Source: Paraburkholderia podalyriae (GTDB lineage: Bacteria > Pseudomonadota > Gammaproteobacteria > Burkholderiales > Burkholderiaceae). Taken from it: a DNA stretch of 64,000 nt. A model generated the notes under the pieces. That model made no database searches. It was not told where the DNA came from and saw only the letters and a list, made by a program, of their open reading frames with translations. The translations under genes and the position numbers were made by a program. The stretch is taken from positions 59,034 through 123,033 of the forward strand of contig NZ_VZQQ01000021.1 in the NCBI RefSeq assembly GCF_014397785.1, in the 5' to 3' direction. Shown in pieces: positions 26,326-35,741 of the stretch (position 1 is the first letter of the stretch; every line of letters starts with the position of its first letter).

Positions 26326-27312
26326 TCACCCGGTTCGTACCGATTTCTTCGCCGCCAGGCCGTCGGGCAACGCCGCCAGGAACCGAAGCAGCTCGGGCAC
26401 GATCGCTTCGTGCGCATCCTCTTGAAGAAAATGGCCTGCGTCCTCGATGCGAGTCACTTCAGCGTCCGGAAAGGTCTGCAGCCACATGCCCTCAAGCGTC
26501 TCGGGCGAGAACGCAAGGTCGCGCATCGCCCACATGATCCGCACCGGGCGGCCGCGGTAGTGGCGCTCGAGCCCGTGCTCGATTCGACCCATCATGTCAG
26601 CCACCGGGCCGTCAGGTCCTGTAGGTATCTGGCGCGGAAAAACGAGAACACCGGTTCGGCTCGCCCAGGTCGGGTGCGGAGCGAGGTAAGCCCGGCGCAC
26701 GTCCGGCGTCAGTCGCTCGCGATGAACGACGCCGACTTTGAAGAAGAAAAGCCGGGTGAAGAGTTGGAGGCCTTTCACCATGAACTCGCCAACGCCCGGC
26801 ACGCGGAACAGCCGTAACGGCACGGGCAGTGGGTACTTGCCCCTTGGGCGATGCGCGGCAGTATTGAGCACGAAGAGGCCGACGACGCGTTCGGAATGCG
26901 CAACCGCCCACGAAAGCCCGATCGGACCGCCCCAGTCCTGAGGAACGACGACCGCGCCGGACAAATTCAACGACTCCAGCAACGCGTCGAGCCGGCGGGC
27001 ATGCTCGGCTATGGGGTAGACGTTCGGCTGCGGGGGCTTGTCAGACCTGCCGAAACCCAGATGGTCGGGTACGATCACGCGGTAGCCGGCGGCCGTCAGC
27101 GGCCCGATGAAGTTGCGGTAGAGAAAGCCCCAAGTCGGATTTCCGTGGACGAGCACGACCGGGCGCCCGTCGCGCGGACCCTCGTCGACGTAGTGAAGGC
27201 GCCCTTCTGGTGTCTGGAACCAGCGTGGCTCGTAGGGCCAGAGGCCGTTGAAGGTCCAATCCTCAGTGCGTGCGTCGTTCGCAGGATGGCGGGCATCCGG
27301 TCCAAGCTTCAT
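26326..27312 (-). CDS. Alpha/beta hydrolase, haloalkane dehalogenase / OleB-like
   Basis: The 328-residue enzyme has the HGNPTWGFLYRN oxyanion loop near residue 57, the nucleophile elbow VPQDWGGPIG (Asp near residue 126), and a C-terminal IEDAGHFLQEDAH carrying the catalytic His near residue 297. An Asp nucleophile and the HGNPTW motif place it among haloalkane dehalogenase-like hydrolases, which include the beta-lactone decarboxylase OleB and many members of unknown substrate. It lies beside transposon debris and the decayed membrane-protein and IorB-like genes, suggesting acquired DNA. True dehalogenase activity is not shown. Confidence 0.82.
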   Translation of the reverse strand: MKLGPDARHPANDARTEDWTFNGLWPYEPRWFQTPEGRLHYVDEGPRDGRPVVLVHGNPTWGFLYRNFIGPLTAAGYRVIVPDHLGFGRSDKPPQPNVYPIAEHARRLDALLESLNLSGAVVVPQDWGGPIGLSWAVAHSERVVGLFVLNTAAHRPRGKYPLPVPLRLFRVPGVGEFMVKGLQLFTRLFFFKVGVVHRERLTPDVRRAYLAPHPTWASRTGVLVFPRQIPTGPDGPVADMMGRIEHGLERHYRGRPVRIMWAMRDLAFSPETLEGMWLQTFPDAEVTRIEDAGHFLQEDAHEAIVPELLRFLAALPDGLAAKKSVRTG

Positions 27313-27339
27313 CGTCGTATCCGTTCTTTGTTGGAGATC

Positions 27340-27573
27340 TCAGGCCGCCGGCATGGCTGCCGCCTGGTGGATGGCCGCGCGGATGCGCGGGTACGTACCG
27401 CAGCGGATCGCGGGCCTCGGCTTCGCGTTGTGCGCCTTGGAGCGCCAGGGCGTATAAACGCCGCGGTAGGGAAGACGTTTGAGGGCGCCCCAGCGCGGCA
27501 GGCGGGGGCCGAGGAGCAGCACGCCTCCGAACTCATCGAACTCGGGGACGCCTTCATCGATGTCGATCACCAT
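27340..27573 (-). CDS. Small hypothetical protein of 77 residues
   Basis: The ATG at 27573 overlaps the stop of the decayed membrane-protein gene. The product (MVIDIDEGVPEFDEFGGVLL... ending AIHQAAAMPAA) is basic in its second half and not recognised. It may be a real small gene, or another piece of the damaged locus read through after loss of sequence. No domain, signal or membrane segment is visible. Confidence 0.3.
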   Translation of the reverse strand: MVIDIDEGVPEFDEFGGVLLLGPRLPRWGALKRLPYRGVYTPWRSKAHNAKPRPAIRCGTYPRIRAAIHQAAAMPAA

Positions 27574-28068
27574 GCGGCCGGCAGAGCACTTCCCGCCCGT
27601 CGCAGCAATGCACGATAAAGAAAGACGTGACTGACGCCGCTGAGCGGCGCCAACATGGCGGGCACGTACCAGGCCGCGTGAACTTGAGCGATTACGTCGG
27701 GGTTCGAAGAGCGGATTGCGGCCCCGATCAGGTCGACGCTGCCAAGGACGCTGACGATCCACACTAGCGGCACCGGCGAGACGCAGCCGAAAGCCGAGCG
27801 CGGTAAATGCCACGACGGCAATGGCGGCCGTCGCCATGTCGCCGTACGCGATCTGTTGGCCGAGCGTGCTTGGGTAGGCGCCGGCCACCACGCCCGGAAC
27901 GGCAAAGACTAAGCCGATGTGGCGAAGCATCTGAGGTATGAGCAGCAGCATCAGCGCCCGTTCGCGCTCCAGTCGATCGAGCTGGGGCACGATCAGAAAC
28001 CATGCGATCGCAAAATAGCCGCTGGCTGCGATCACCAATTCGAGATTAAACAGATCCAACGTTTGCAT
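27567..28068 (-). pseudogene. Integral membrane protein gene broken by a frameshift
   Basis: From ATG 28068 the protein starts MQTLDLFNLELVIAASGYFA and encodes three hydrophobic helices through IAVVAFTALGFRLR. Near 27775 the hydrophobic reading moves to another frame: SPVPLVWIVSVLGSVDLIGA, ending HVFLYRALLRRAGSALPAAW before a stop at 27567. The combined product would have about 165 residues and four to five helices. The family is not recognised. The break could be natural decay or a sequence error. Confidence 0.6.
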
Positions 28069-28084
28069 GAAAGCCTCCTCCAAT

Positions 28085-28639
28085 TCAAAAAAAGGTAGCC
28101 AAACCGGATCCAGCACGGCCAGCAGCTGCGGCAACCAGCATCGCGCATGTCGAAGCCCCCGCCTGACGCATCGGCAGCCAGAGGTCCTTGATGCTGGAGG
28201 ACGCGCCGGTGAACATCACACCGATCTCGCGCATCGCTTTGCCGGCGACCCGCTCGGCCACCGCCATTAGCATGCCGTCGTCATCGGGTTGAAAGGGCAG
28301 GCCGTCGACGAGGCCAGCGATGTTCTGGTAAATCTTGTCGATCGGCGCTCGTTCGACGCGAACCTGGTTCCAGTCAGCGTTCAGCTCTTCGGCCGGCACC
28401 ATGGCCAGACCTGTGTCGATGCTCTGACCCCTCTCGGACTTGCACATCACAATGCCGACCGTGTTGTCCGTACCGATCTTGACCCAGCCGTTCAGGGCCG
28501 ATTGGTCCTGGCGGACCAGCAATGGTTGGGCCGTGACCAGACGCGGCTCGGGCGGCAATGCCGTCCAGCCGACCACCGGCGCGCCGAGCCCGCTCACTAC
28601 GCCGGCACCGCCAAGCAGCATTGTTCTGCGAGTCACCAT
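28085..28639 (-). pseudogene. IorB-like molybdopterin oxidoreductase large subunit, truncated to the N-terminus
   Basis: The 184-residue remnant starts with a twin-arginine-like leader (MVTRRTMLLGGAGVVSG). It continues with the isoquinoline 1-oxidoreductase/aldehyde dehydrogenase-type sequence ALNGWVKIGTDNTVGIVMCK, ADWNQVRVERAPIDKIYQNI, and SSSIKDLWLPMRQAGAS. Full proteins have about 740 residues, and the molybdenum-cofactor domains are missing. Sequence similarity ends near MLVAAAAGRAG, indicating a deletion joint close to 28110. It is divergent from a TetR gene that may once have regulated it. Confidence 0.8.
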
Positions 28640-28751
28640 CGATGTTGCCTCCGAGCCCCTGCTATACTGAAGCGCTTAAAAGACTGATGGTCTCTAATAT
28701 AACAGACCAGCGGTCTCATGTACAAGCCCCCTGCCCGACACTTGCCACGAA

Positions 28752-29417
28752 ATGAGCCATCCATCCCCGTACCAGCGCGCGCGCTCTCCCGAGCAGAAGG
28801 AGGAGCGCCGGCGCCACCTCATCGATACCGCACGGTCCTTGCTGCTCGAGATTCCGGACGTGCACGACCTCGGAATCAACGAACTGGCGCGGCGTGCACA
28901 GATGACGAAGTCGAACGTCTACCGATACTTCGAAAGCAGCGAAGCGGTCTTGCTCGATGTGATGGTCGAGGAGTTCGCTCAGTGGCACACCGAGCTGGTC
29001 AAGGCCTTGAGCCGCGGCGGCAAGCGCAGTGGAACCATCGAGCACATCGCGCGGGCGTTCTCCGCCACCGCAGCGGCACGGCCGCTGTTGTGCCGGCTCA
29101 CCAGCATCTTCCCGTCAATCCTCGAGCACAACGTCTCGGCCGAGCGCTTGCAGCAGTTCAAGCATGGCCTGCTGGCCGTGCGCAAGCAGATGGCGCTCGA
29201 CTTCCACGGCTGCATTCCATCGATGTCGACATCTGCCTTCGACAGGTTCCTGCACCATGCGGTGCCGCTGATGATCGGGCTTTGGCCGCTCAGCCACCCG
29301 GCGGAGGTTGCGGCCGAAATGCTCGGCCGTCCCGAGCTGGCGGCCTTGCGCTACGACTTCCAGCGCGATCTGGAAGAGGGGCTGATGTTGCTGTTGCGGA
29401 GTCTGGCAAGCAAATAG
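28752..29417 (+). CDS. TetR-family transcriptional regulator
   Basis: The 221-residue protein has a TetR N-terminal HTH at about residues 15-70: RRHLIDTARSLLLEI, INELARRAQMTKSNVYRYFE, SSEAVLLDVM. The variable ligand half follows (IARAFSATAAARPLLCRLTS, AVPLMIGLWPLSHPAEVAAE). It is divergent from the truncated IorB-like gene, so it was probably the local repressor of the now damaged operon to its left. A further plus-strand gene is not encoded until 29860. Confidence 0.88.
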   Translation: MSHPSPYQRARSPEQKEERRRHLIDTARSLLLEIPDVHDLGINELARRAQMTKSNVYRYFESSEAVLLDVMVEEFAQWHTELVKALSRGGKRSGTIEHIARAFSATAAARPLLCRLTSIFPSILEHNVSAERLQQFKHGLLAVRKQMALDFHGCIPSMSTSAFDRFLHHAVPLMIGLWPLSHPAEVAAEMLGRPELAALRYDFQRDLEEGLMLLLRSLASK

Positions 29418-29859
29418 CCGCCGCAGAAAGTGCGCTTGGGCACCTGCTTACTCGTTATGGCCCGGCATCTGCCACACCAGCAACGCGCAGGGTTCTCAAG
29501 GCGCTGGGGCAAAACCGGGTGGTTGATACCATGATCGTTCACTGCCTCAAATAACGGGCGCGACTTCACGTCGCACGCGTACGAAAAAATCCGTTTCTTA
29601 GAAAGGCATCCCATGAAGCGACGGCCGCAATGCAGGCTTGGATGTCCAGAGATGGACAGGAAGCGGTCGTTTGCCCCCTAGTGTTGATCAACTGTGCGCA
29701 ATCCCTCGGCGGCACTCACTGTGAAGTCCTTGACGTCGTGCGGGTTCAGTCCGGGGCGAATCGCAACCGATCGTTATACTTGTGACGTCGAAAATCATGA
29801 TCAGCTGAGCTGGCGCAAGGCAGTTGAATAGCGAAAACTATCGGAAGCGATTACAACAT
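29418..29859. other. 442-base gene-free stretch
   Basis: No convincing gene, mobile-element piece or terminator is seen between the TetR and LysR genes. A short imperfect inverted repeat (TGTCCAGAGATGGACA near 29640-29656) is the only structure noted. The gap should hold the promoter of the LysR gene. Confidence 0.4.
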
Positions 29860-30771
29860 ATGGACAGCGTAGAGAACGTTCGAGCATTTCTCGCAGTGGC
29901 GGAGATCGGTAGCTTCTCCGGCGCGGCGCTGCGGTTGAACTTGGCGGGCTCGGTGGTTACCAAACGGGTCGGTGCGCTTGAAAAAGAACTGAACACGCTG
30001 CTGTTTCAACGCACCACGCGCAGCTTGCATCTGACCTCGAGCGGGCGGGAGACGGTTGCACTGGCGCGCGATTTCCTCGCCTCCTATGAACGCCTGATGA
30101 GCGGCCCCGTCGACGATGGCCCGGGGCTCACGGGCAGATTGCGGATCAAGGCGCCGTCGTCGTTCACGAATCATTTTCTCGGCAAGCTACTGAACGATTT
30201 TTTCCGTGCTCATCCGAAAGTCGACATCGAGTTGCAATTGAGGAACCGGCCGGTCGATCCCCTGCTCGAAGGTTTCGATTTCGTGATCACGGGTCTGCCG
30301 GTCGCCTATGACGGCGTCGAGGAATTTCCGCTGTGCCCGTTCAAACGGCTCGTCTATGCGTCGCCGGCGTATCTGGAGAAATGCGGCGAGCCGGTTCATC
30401 CATCCGAGTTGCCCGCGCATCAATGCCTGCTCTATTCGTATCTCAGCCCGGTTCGCACGTGGACTTTCGACGAACATGGCTCGGGCCGCATCGACGTGGC
30501 CGTCAATAGTGCGTTCTCGACCAACGACATCGACGCGATGCATCGCGCTACCGTGGACGGTCTCGGCATTGCGGTGCTGCCGCGTTACCGCGCGAAGGCG
30601 AGTGTCAGGCAAGGTGAACTCGTGCAGATCCTCGCAGGCTTTGAGCTGCCGGACTTCTGGATCAAGGTGCTGCGCCCGGCGGATCACAACAATCCGAAGC
30701 TGTTCCGTGCCTTGCTGGATTTTCTGACGCAAGGCCTCGCCGAGCTCGCCCGCCAGGACGATTTCCTCTGA
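29860..30771 (+). CDS. LysR-family transcriptional regulator
   Basis: The 303-residue protein starts at ATG 29860 (MDSVENVRAFLAVAEIGSF); a TTG at 29824 would add 12 residues of no similarity. The HTH segment SGAALRLNLAGSVVTKRVGALEKELNTLLF is followed by TTRSLHLTSSGRE and a CrgA-type effector domain (SSFTNHFLGKLLNDFFRAHP, GLPVAYDGVEE, TVDGLGIAVLPRYRAKASV). It lies just upstream of a porin and an MFS transporter on the same strand and may regulate them. Confidence 0.9.
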   Translation: MDSVENVRAFLAVAEIGSFSGAALRLNLAGSVVTKRVGALEKELNTLLFQRTTRSLHLTSSGRETVALARDFLASYERLMSGPVDDGPGLTGRLRIKAPSSFTNHFLGKLLNDFFRAHPKVDIELQLRNRPVDPLLEGFDFVITGLPVAYDGVEEFPLCPFKRLVYASPAYLEKCGEPVHPSELPAHQCLLYSYLSPVRTWTFDEHGSGRIDVAVNSAFSTNDIDAMHRATVDGLGIAVLPRYRAKASVRQGELVQILAGFELPDFWIKVLRPADHNNPKLFRALLDFLTQGLAELARQDDFL

Positions 30772-30956
30772 CGTGTGTCTACGCCTCCGGCCACGAGTCC
30801 CGATATTTTCCAGAAACCGTGTTCTGAACTTCCCGTTTGCTGCTATTTCCGACTGCCGGTTTCGGAGATCATTTCCTGACAGGTCGCCTATTGGAGGGTG
30901 ACCTGGTTAAAAAAGAGGGTGCGCCAGCCGCCCCGGATAACGAACAGGAGACGGAA

Positions 30957-32093
30957 GTGAAACATCTGGTTGCTTGCCTGCCATTGGCGGCATGCGCGCT
31001 AGCGCACGCGCAAAGTAGTGTGACGCTATACGGGGCGGTAGATAGCGCACTCACCTATACCAATAATCAGGGCGGCAAGTCGGCCGTGCAAACCTATAGT
31101 GGCGGGCGCGCCGGCGACAAGTTCGGCATGCGTGGCGTGGAGGATCTGGGTTCGAACCTCAAGGCGATTTTCGTGCTCGAGGCGGGCTTCAGTATCCAGA
31201 CAGGAGCCTTCCAGCCCGCCAATACACTCTTTGGCAGACAGGCATTCGTGGGCCTGAGCGGCGACTGGGGTAGTGTCTACCTGGGCCGGCAGTACTCCAT
31301 GACCAACGACTACTTCGTGCCGTTAAGCACCAGCTTTCTGTTCGCGGGCGGTCTCGGCGCCACGCTCGGCGATATCGACGGGTCGTGGAATTACAACAAG
31401 ATCAGCAACGTGATCAAGTACGAAAGCCCCGTCTATCGTGGCTTCAACTACAGTGCGATGTTGAGCCTTGGCGGCACGCCCGGTGATTTTTCCCACGACA
31501 GGACCTATGGCGTCGGTGCGCAATATGCGAACGGCGGCCTCACGCTGGCGGGCGCGTACATGAATATGCGAACGCCGGCGACCTCGATTTTTGGTGCGGG
31601 TAGCTCGCCCGTGGCGGGCGCGGCCTTTACCAATCCGGTCACCAATCCGATCTTCCAGAACTATGTGACTGCAACCAGCCAGCAGGTGCTTGGAGGCGGC
31701 GCGAAATACGTATATGGCCGCTCTCAGTTGTCGTTTCTATATTCGAATGTGCGCTTTCTCGACATTGTCCGGACGGCGTCGAATCGCACGGCGCCCGCGA
31801 ACGCCGCGTTCAACAACTACCAGTTGAATTACGCGTTCAATTTCACGCCGGCCACAATGGGCGGCGTGGCATGGCAGTACAGTGCATCGCCGGGCGGTCA
31901 CTACAACTCGCTCGAAGCCGGCACAGCCTATCTCTTCTCGAAGTCCACCTACGTGTACGGCATGACCATCTGGCAACACGCGAGTGGCGTCGATTCGACC
32001 GGAAAACAGGCTGTCGCGAATCTGTTCGGATTGTCACCGTCGAGCAACTCGAATCAGGTGGCACTGCGAGTGGGCCTCAGGAAGCTCTTCTAG
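30957..32093 (+). CDS. Outer-membrane porin, OmpC/gram-negative porin type
   Basis: The GTG at 30957, preceded by an AGGAGAC ribosome site, begins a signal peptide (KHLVACLPLAACALAHA) followed by the mature start QSSVTLYGAVDSALTY. The 378-residue protein shows the alternating pattern of a 16-strand general porin (FGMRGVEDLGSNLKAIFVLE, FGRQAFVGLSGDWGSVYLGR) and ends in Phe (VGLRKLF), as needed for BAM-dependent insertion. Next to an AAHS-type MFS gene it may help uptake of an aromatic or organic acid. Confidence 0.93.
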   Translation: MKHLVACLPLAACALAHAQSSVTLYGAVDSALTYTNNQGGKSAVQTYSGGRAGDKFGMRGVEDLGSNLKAIFVLEAGFSIQTGAFQPANTLFGRQAFVGLSGDWGSVYLGRQYSMTNDYFVPLSTSFLFAGGLGATLGDIDGSWNYNKISNVIKYESPVYRGFNYSAMLSLGGTPGDFSHDRTYGVGAQYANGGLTLAGAYMNMRTPATSIFGAGSSPVAGAAFTNPVTNPIFQNYVTATSQQVLGGGAKYVYGRSQLSFLYSNVRFLDIVRTASNRTAPANAAFNNYQLNYAFNFTPATMGGVAWQYSASPGGHYNSLEAGTAYLFSKSTYVYGMTIWQHASGVDSTGKQAVANLFGLSPSSNSNQVALRVGLRKLF

Positions 32094-32155
32094 GAGGCCG
32101 GTGTCGATGCGCCTAACCAGGCGCGCAAATAGGATGTGAGCTGGAGACATGCAGC

Positions 32156-33496
32156 ATGAAGCAGAATGATTTGATCGATGTGCAGGAGTTTGTCGACACA
32201 CAGCCGCTCAGCCGCTTTCAGTGGCTGGTGATCGTGCTTTGCTTCCTGACGGTGGCGATCGACGGTATCGATATCGGGCTCGCCGCTTATATCGCGCCGT
32301 CGGTGCGCGCGGAGTGGGGGCTGACGGTCAATCAGCTTTCGCCGATTTTCCTGTTTGGCCTGATCGGCATGATGGCCGGCTCTCTGATCTTCGGCCCGCT
32401 CGCCGACCGCTACGGAAGACGGCCGGTGATGCTTGCATCGGTCGCGTTTTTTGGCTTCGCGACGCTGTCAAGCCTGCTGGCCACCAACGTGACGGAGCTG
32501 GCGTTGCTGCGATTCGTCGCCGGCGTCGGCATCGGTGGCGCCACGCCGACCGCGGTTACGCTGACGGCGGAATATGCACCCGCGCGCCGTCGCCTAACCA
32601 TCATCACGATCATGCTGTGCGGCAATTCGCTCGGGTCGGCGTTCGGCGGGGTGGTGGCCTCGCAGGTGATCTCGCGCTTCGGGTGGCACGCTATGTTGAT
32701 CGTCGGCGGTGTGACGCCTTTGCTGCTGCTGCCGGTGTTGTGGTTGTGGCTGCCGGAGTCGATGCGCTTTCTTGCACTGCGCCGTTCGGATCGGCAAGCG
32801 GACCTGCGTACTTTCGGCCAACGCATCGCTGCGACCGCAGTGCAGGCGGATAGCCACTTTGTCGCGCGCGAACCGGAGCGGCTGCGCTCGGCGGTCCGTG
32901 AACTGCTGGTGGCACCTTATCGCCGTGGCACGCTGCTGCTGTGGACGACTTTCTTCATGGGTCTCTCGGTGCTGTATCTGATGTCGAGCTGGCTGCCGAC
33001 CATCATCACCCATTCCGGCGGCACGATGAAGACGGCGGCGCTGACTACTGCGCTGTGGTCTGTCGGCGGCACATGCGGTGGTTTGCTGCTCGGCCGCGTC
33101 ATGGATCTGGCGACACCGCATCGGGTGCTGGGCTGCGCGTACTGTCTCGCCGGCGCCGTGATCTACCTGGTCGGGCAGACCTACACGACGCCCGCGGTGC
33201 TCGGCCCGATTGTTTTTCTCGCGGGCTTTTGCGTCAGCGGTTCGCAGGTCGGCATAAATGGTCTGGCTGCGACTCACTATCCCACCACCAGCCGTGCGAC
33301 AGGTGTGGCGTGGGCCACCGGGATCGGCCGTTTCGGCTCAATGCTCGGCTCGGTGATGGGGGGATTCCTGCTGTCGTCGGGCTTGGGCTATGAGACTTTG
33401 TTCATGCTGGTCGCGGTGCCCGCGCTGGTTGCCGCGCTGTGCATGTTCAGCATGCCCGCAGCCGCGCCGCGCGCGCTGCACGCACGCCCATCCTGA
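32156..33496 (+). CDS. MFS transporter, aromatic acid:H+ symporter (AAHS) type
   Basis: The 446-residue membrane protein starts QFVDTQPLSRFQWLVIVLCF, then FLTVAIDGIDIGLAAYIAPS, an AAHS hallmark with an acidic pair in helix 1. The inter-helix 2-3 motif GPLADRYGRRPVM and a second-half counterpart GLLLGRVMDL are present, as are about 12 hydrophobic segments. The family imports benzoate-, vanillate- or 4-hydroxybenzoate-like acids with protons; the actual substrate is unknown. It is flanked by a porin and three small catabolic genes, all co-directional. Confidence 0.9.
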   Translation: MKQNDLIDVQEFVDTQPLSRFQWLVIVLCFLTVAIDGIDIGLAAYIAPSVRAEWGLTVNQLSPIFLFGLIGMMAGSLIFGPLADRYGRRPVMLASVAFFGFATLSSLLATNVTELALLRFVAGVGIGGATPTAVTLTAEYAPARRRLTIITIMLCGNSLGSAFGGVVASQVISRFGWHAMLIVGGVTPLLLLPVLWLWLPESMRFLALRRSDRQADLRTFGQRIAATAVQADSHFVAREPERLRSAVRELLVAPYRRGTLLLWTTFFMGLSVLYLMSSWLPTIITHSGGTMKTAALTTALWSVGGTCGGLLLGRVMDLATPHRVLGCAYCLAGAVIYLVGQTYTTPAVLGPIVFLAGFCVSGSQVGINGLAATHYPTTSRATGVAWATGIGRFGSMLGSVMGGFLLSSGLGYETLFMLVAVPALVAALCMFSMPAAAPRALHARPS

Positions 33497-33526
33497 AGTG
33501 TTTTCGATTAACTGGAGTGTTGCATC

Positions 33527-34222
33527 ATGGCCATTTCCGGTTCCGCGTTTCTCGCGCTATGGAACGACGTCAGCGCTGAGTCCGACACGGAATACAACCG
33601 TTGGCATACGGACGAACATGTGCCCGAGCGGGTCGGCATTGCCGGCTTCATCGCGGGCCGCCGCTATCGGTCGTCGGCGCCGGGGCAGCACCGTTACTTC
33701 ACGCTGTACGAGACCGAAACATCGGCGGTATTCGATTCGGCTGCCTACCTCGACGTAATTGAGCGGCCCACCGCGTGGTCGGCGTCGATGCGCCCGCTGC
33801 TGAAAAACGTGGTGCGTGCGACGTGCGACACCGTCGCGTCCACAGGCAGCGTGCCAGGACAGGCCATCGCGTGCGTCCGTATCAGCGCGGCCGGACAGTT
33901 CGATGGACGGGCACTGACCGATGCGTGCATGGCGTTGGCGGGCGTGAGCTCGGCGCATCTGGGGCAGGTCAGATTATCGGTGCCGGACGCATTCGAGAAA
34001 TGGTCGAATGCCGACGAACCGACTCACGTGCTGCTGGCGGAAGGCGTCGACGAGGCTACCTTGAGGGCGCACGAGGCGGCGCTCGGCGAGTTCGCGCTTC
34101 GGTTTGCCGGAGCCGCGCGGCCAGCCATCGTCGACGTCTACGAACTCGTCTTCGGCATCAGGCATTCGCAGGTGGATGCGTCCCTGCTGCGATCCGTACC
34201 GGCCTCCGGTTCGCCGCTTTGA
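33527..34222 (+). CDS. EthD/DUF4286-like protein of unknown function
   Basis: The 231-residue protein has two ferredoxin-like halves. The first carries FLALWNDVSAESDTEYNRWH followed by TDEHVPERVGI and GFIAGRRYRS, a pattern found in EthD and DUF4286-like dimeric alpha-beta barrel proteins. Those proteins are often accessory factors in degradation operons. It lies 30 bases after the MFS gene and 27 before the zinc dehydrogenase. The exact reaction, if any, is not known. Confidence 0.65.
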   Translation: MAISGSAFLALWNDVSAESDTEYNRWHTDEHVPERVGIAGFIAGRRYRSSAPGQHRYFTLYETETSAVFDSAAYLDVIERPTAWSASMRPLLKNVVRATCDTVASTGSVPGQAIACVRISAAGQFDGRALTDACMALAGVSSAHLGQVRLSVPDAFEKWSNADEPTHVLLAEGVDEATLRAHEAALGEFALRFAGAARPAIVDVYELVFGIRHSQVDASLLRSVPASGSPL

Positions 34223-34249
34223 ACCCGATACTGCAGTCAGGAGCAACTC

Positions 34250-35278
34250 ATGCAAGCATTGCAAAAAACTGCCGCCACATTCGGCCTCGAACTTCGTGAG
34301 ATAGCGCCGCCGCAGGCGCCCACCACGGGCGAGGTGATCGTCGACGTGGTCGCCGCCGGCATCTGCGGCAGCGACGTCCATATCTACGACTGGTCGGGCG
34401 GCTACGACTTTCTGAAACAGGCGTTTCCGGTCACGATCGGTCACGAGTTTGCCGGCAGGATCGCGAGTGTAGGCGAGGGCGTCGTCGATCTTCAGGCGGG
34501 GCAGCCGGTCGTTGTGATTCCGTCGGTCGAGTGCGGCGTATGCCGCTTTTGCACGGCAGGGCGGCTCGACGAATGTCGTGACCGTCGCGGCATCGGCATG
34601 TTGCGCGACGGCGGCTTTGCACGGTCCGTGCGCGTGCCGGCGATCAACTGCCTCGCGTTGCCCGGCAATCTCGATCTCGGGATCGCGGCGCTATGCGAAC
34701 CGTTGTCGATCGGATTGAGCGCTGTGAAGGCCGCCGACGTGAAGCGCGGCGACAAGGTCCTCGTGATGGGCCCCGGTACCATCGGGCAGGGCATCGCGTT
34801 GCTTGCAAAAGCGCGCGGCGCGGACGTTGTGGTGGCCGGCTATGACGACACGGACCGGCTCAATGGGGTGCGGGCGCTTGGCATCGGCAAGACACTCGAT
34901 CTGAAAGAACGGCCGCTGTCCGATGCGAAGCAACTGAGTGGCGCGGACGAGTTCGATATCGTTATCGAGGCGACCGGCGTGCCGTCCACGGTGCAGGCCG
35001 GTCTCGATCTCTTGCGGCCCTCGGGCGTGATGGTGATCTGCGGCATTCACGGCGCGCCGGTCAGTTTCGATGCGGCTAAACTCGTGCGTAACCGTCATCA
35101 GATCCGCGGGACCTATCGTGCTTCTCGCGCGACATGGGCGGAAGTACGTGATTTTGTCGTCGAGCATCATGCCGCGCTGGTGCCGATGGTCACGCATCGG
35201 TTGCCGCTTGCCGATGCGCTCGAGGGCTTCGAAATGGCGCGCAACAAGATCGGCTCGAAGATTTTGCTGATGCCGTGA
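34250..35278 (+). CDS. Zinc-dependent medium-chain alcohol dehydrogenase (threonine/sorbitol dehydrogenase-like)
   Basis: The 342-residue cytoplasmic enzyme shows the catalytic-zinc region AAGICGSDVHIYDW and TIGHEFAGRI, structural-zinc cysteines in CGVCRFCTAGRLDEC (about residues 97-111), and the NAD-binding stretch VLVMGPGTIGQGIALLAK near residue 170. It resembles sorbitol, threonine and related polyol/hydroxy-acid dehydrogenases; substrate is unknown. It precedes and slightly overlaps a region coding for a GFA-family protein. Confidence 0.88.
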   Translation: MQALQKTAATFGLELREIAPPQAPTTGEVIVDVVAAGICGSDVHIYDWSGGYDFLKQAFPVTIGHEFAGRIASVGEGVVDLQAGQPVVVIPSVECGVCRFCTAGRLDECRDRRGIGMLRDGGFARSVRVPAINCLALPGNLDLGIAALCEPLSIGLSAVKAADVKRGDKVLVMGPGTIGQGIALLAKARGADVVVAGYDDTDRLNGVRALGIGKTLDLKERPLSDAKQLSGADEFDIVIEATGVPSTVQAGLDLLRPSGVMVICGIHGAPVSFDAAKLVRNRHQIRGTYRASRATWAEVRDFVVEHHAALVPMVTHRLPLADALEGFEMARNKIGSKILLMP

Positions 35279-35301
35279 CGACGTCCTCAAAAGGAGGAAG
35301 G

Positions 35302-35646
35302 ATGCGACGCCATACCGCTTCATGCCATTGCGGTGCGATCAGGTTTGCCTTTGACGTGCAGATCGACGAAGTCGTGATTTGCAAGTGCTCGTTATGCGCA
35401 AAGCGGCATGCCGTGATGGTGGGTGTGCCGCGCGATAGTCTGCAAATTCTGGAAGGACACAGTGCGTTAAGCTCATATCGATGGAACACTGGACAAGCCT
35501 GTCATTACTTTTGCTCGACGTGCGGCATTTACACCTTTCATCAGCGGCGCATCGATCCTGCCATGTACAGCGTGAACGCATTCTGCATTGACGGTCTCGA
35601 CGTGCCAGCGATTCCGCTGCGGCATGTGGACGGAAGCAGGCGTTAG
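35302..35646 (+). CDS. GFA-family (glutathione-dependent formaldehyde-activating-like) zinc protein
   Basis: The 114-residue protein starts at ATG 35302, placed by an AAGGAGGA ribosome site. Zinc ligands lie in SCHCGAIRF, CKCSLCAKRH and FCSTCGIYTFHQRR, the pattern of the GFA/CENP-V fold. Most family members are not formaldehyde enzymes and bind small S-adducts; the role here is open. It ends the plus-strand group that starts with the LysR gene at 29860. Confidence 0.85.
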   Translation: MRRHTASCHCGAIRFAFDVQIDEVVICKCSLCAKRHAVMVGVPRDSLQILEGHSALSSYRWNTGQACHYFCSTCGIYTFHQRRIDPAMYSVNAFCIDGLDVPAIPLRHVDGSRR

Positions 35647-35741
35647 CCGGGTTGAAACCCGCCGTATCCGCACCATACCGGCTCAAAGGCTCCTCACACC
35701 GCCAACATCAGGCGCATGAGCGCCCGCCAACTGACCGTCCG

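Noticed and set aside
30837..30956. Upstream ATG for the porin gene
   Set aside because: It would bury the signal peptide behind 40 residues; the GTG at 30957 has a ribosome site and gives a standard porin signal.
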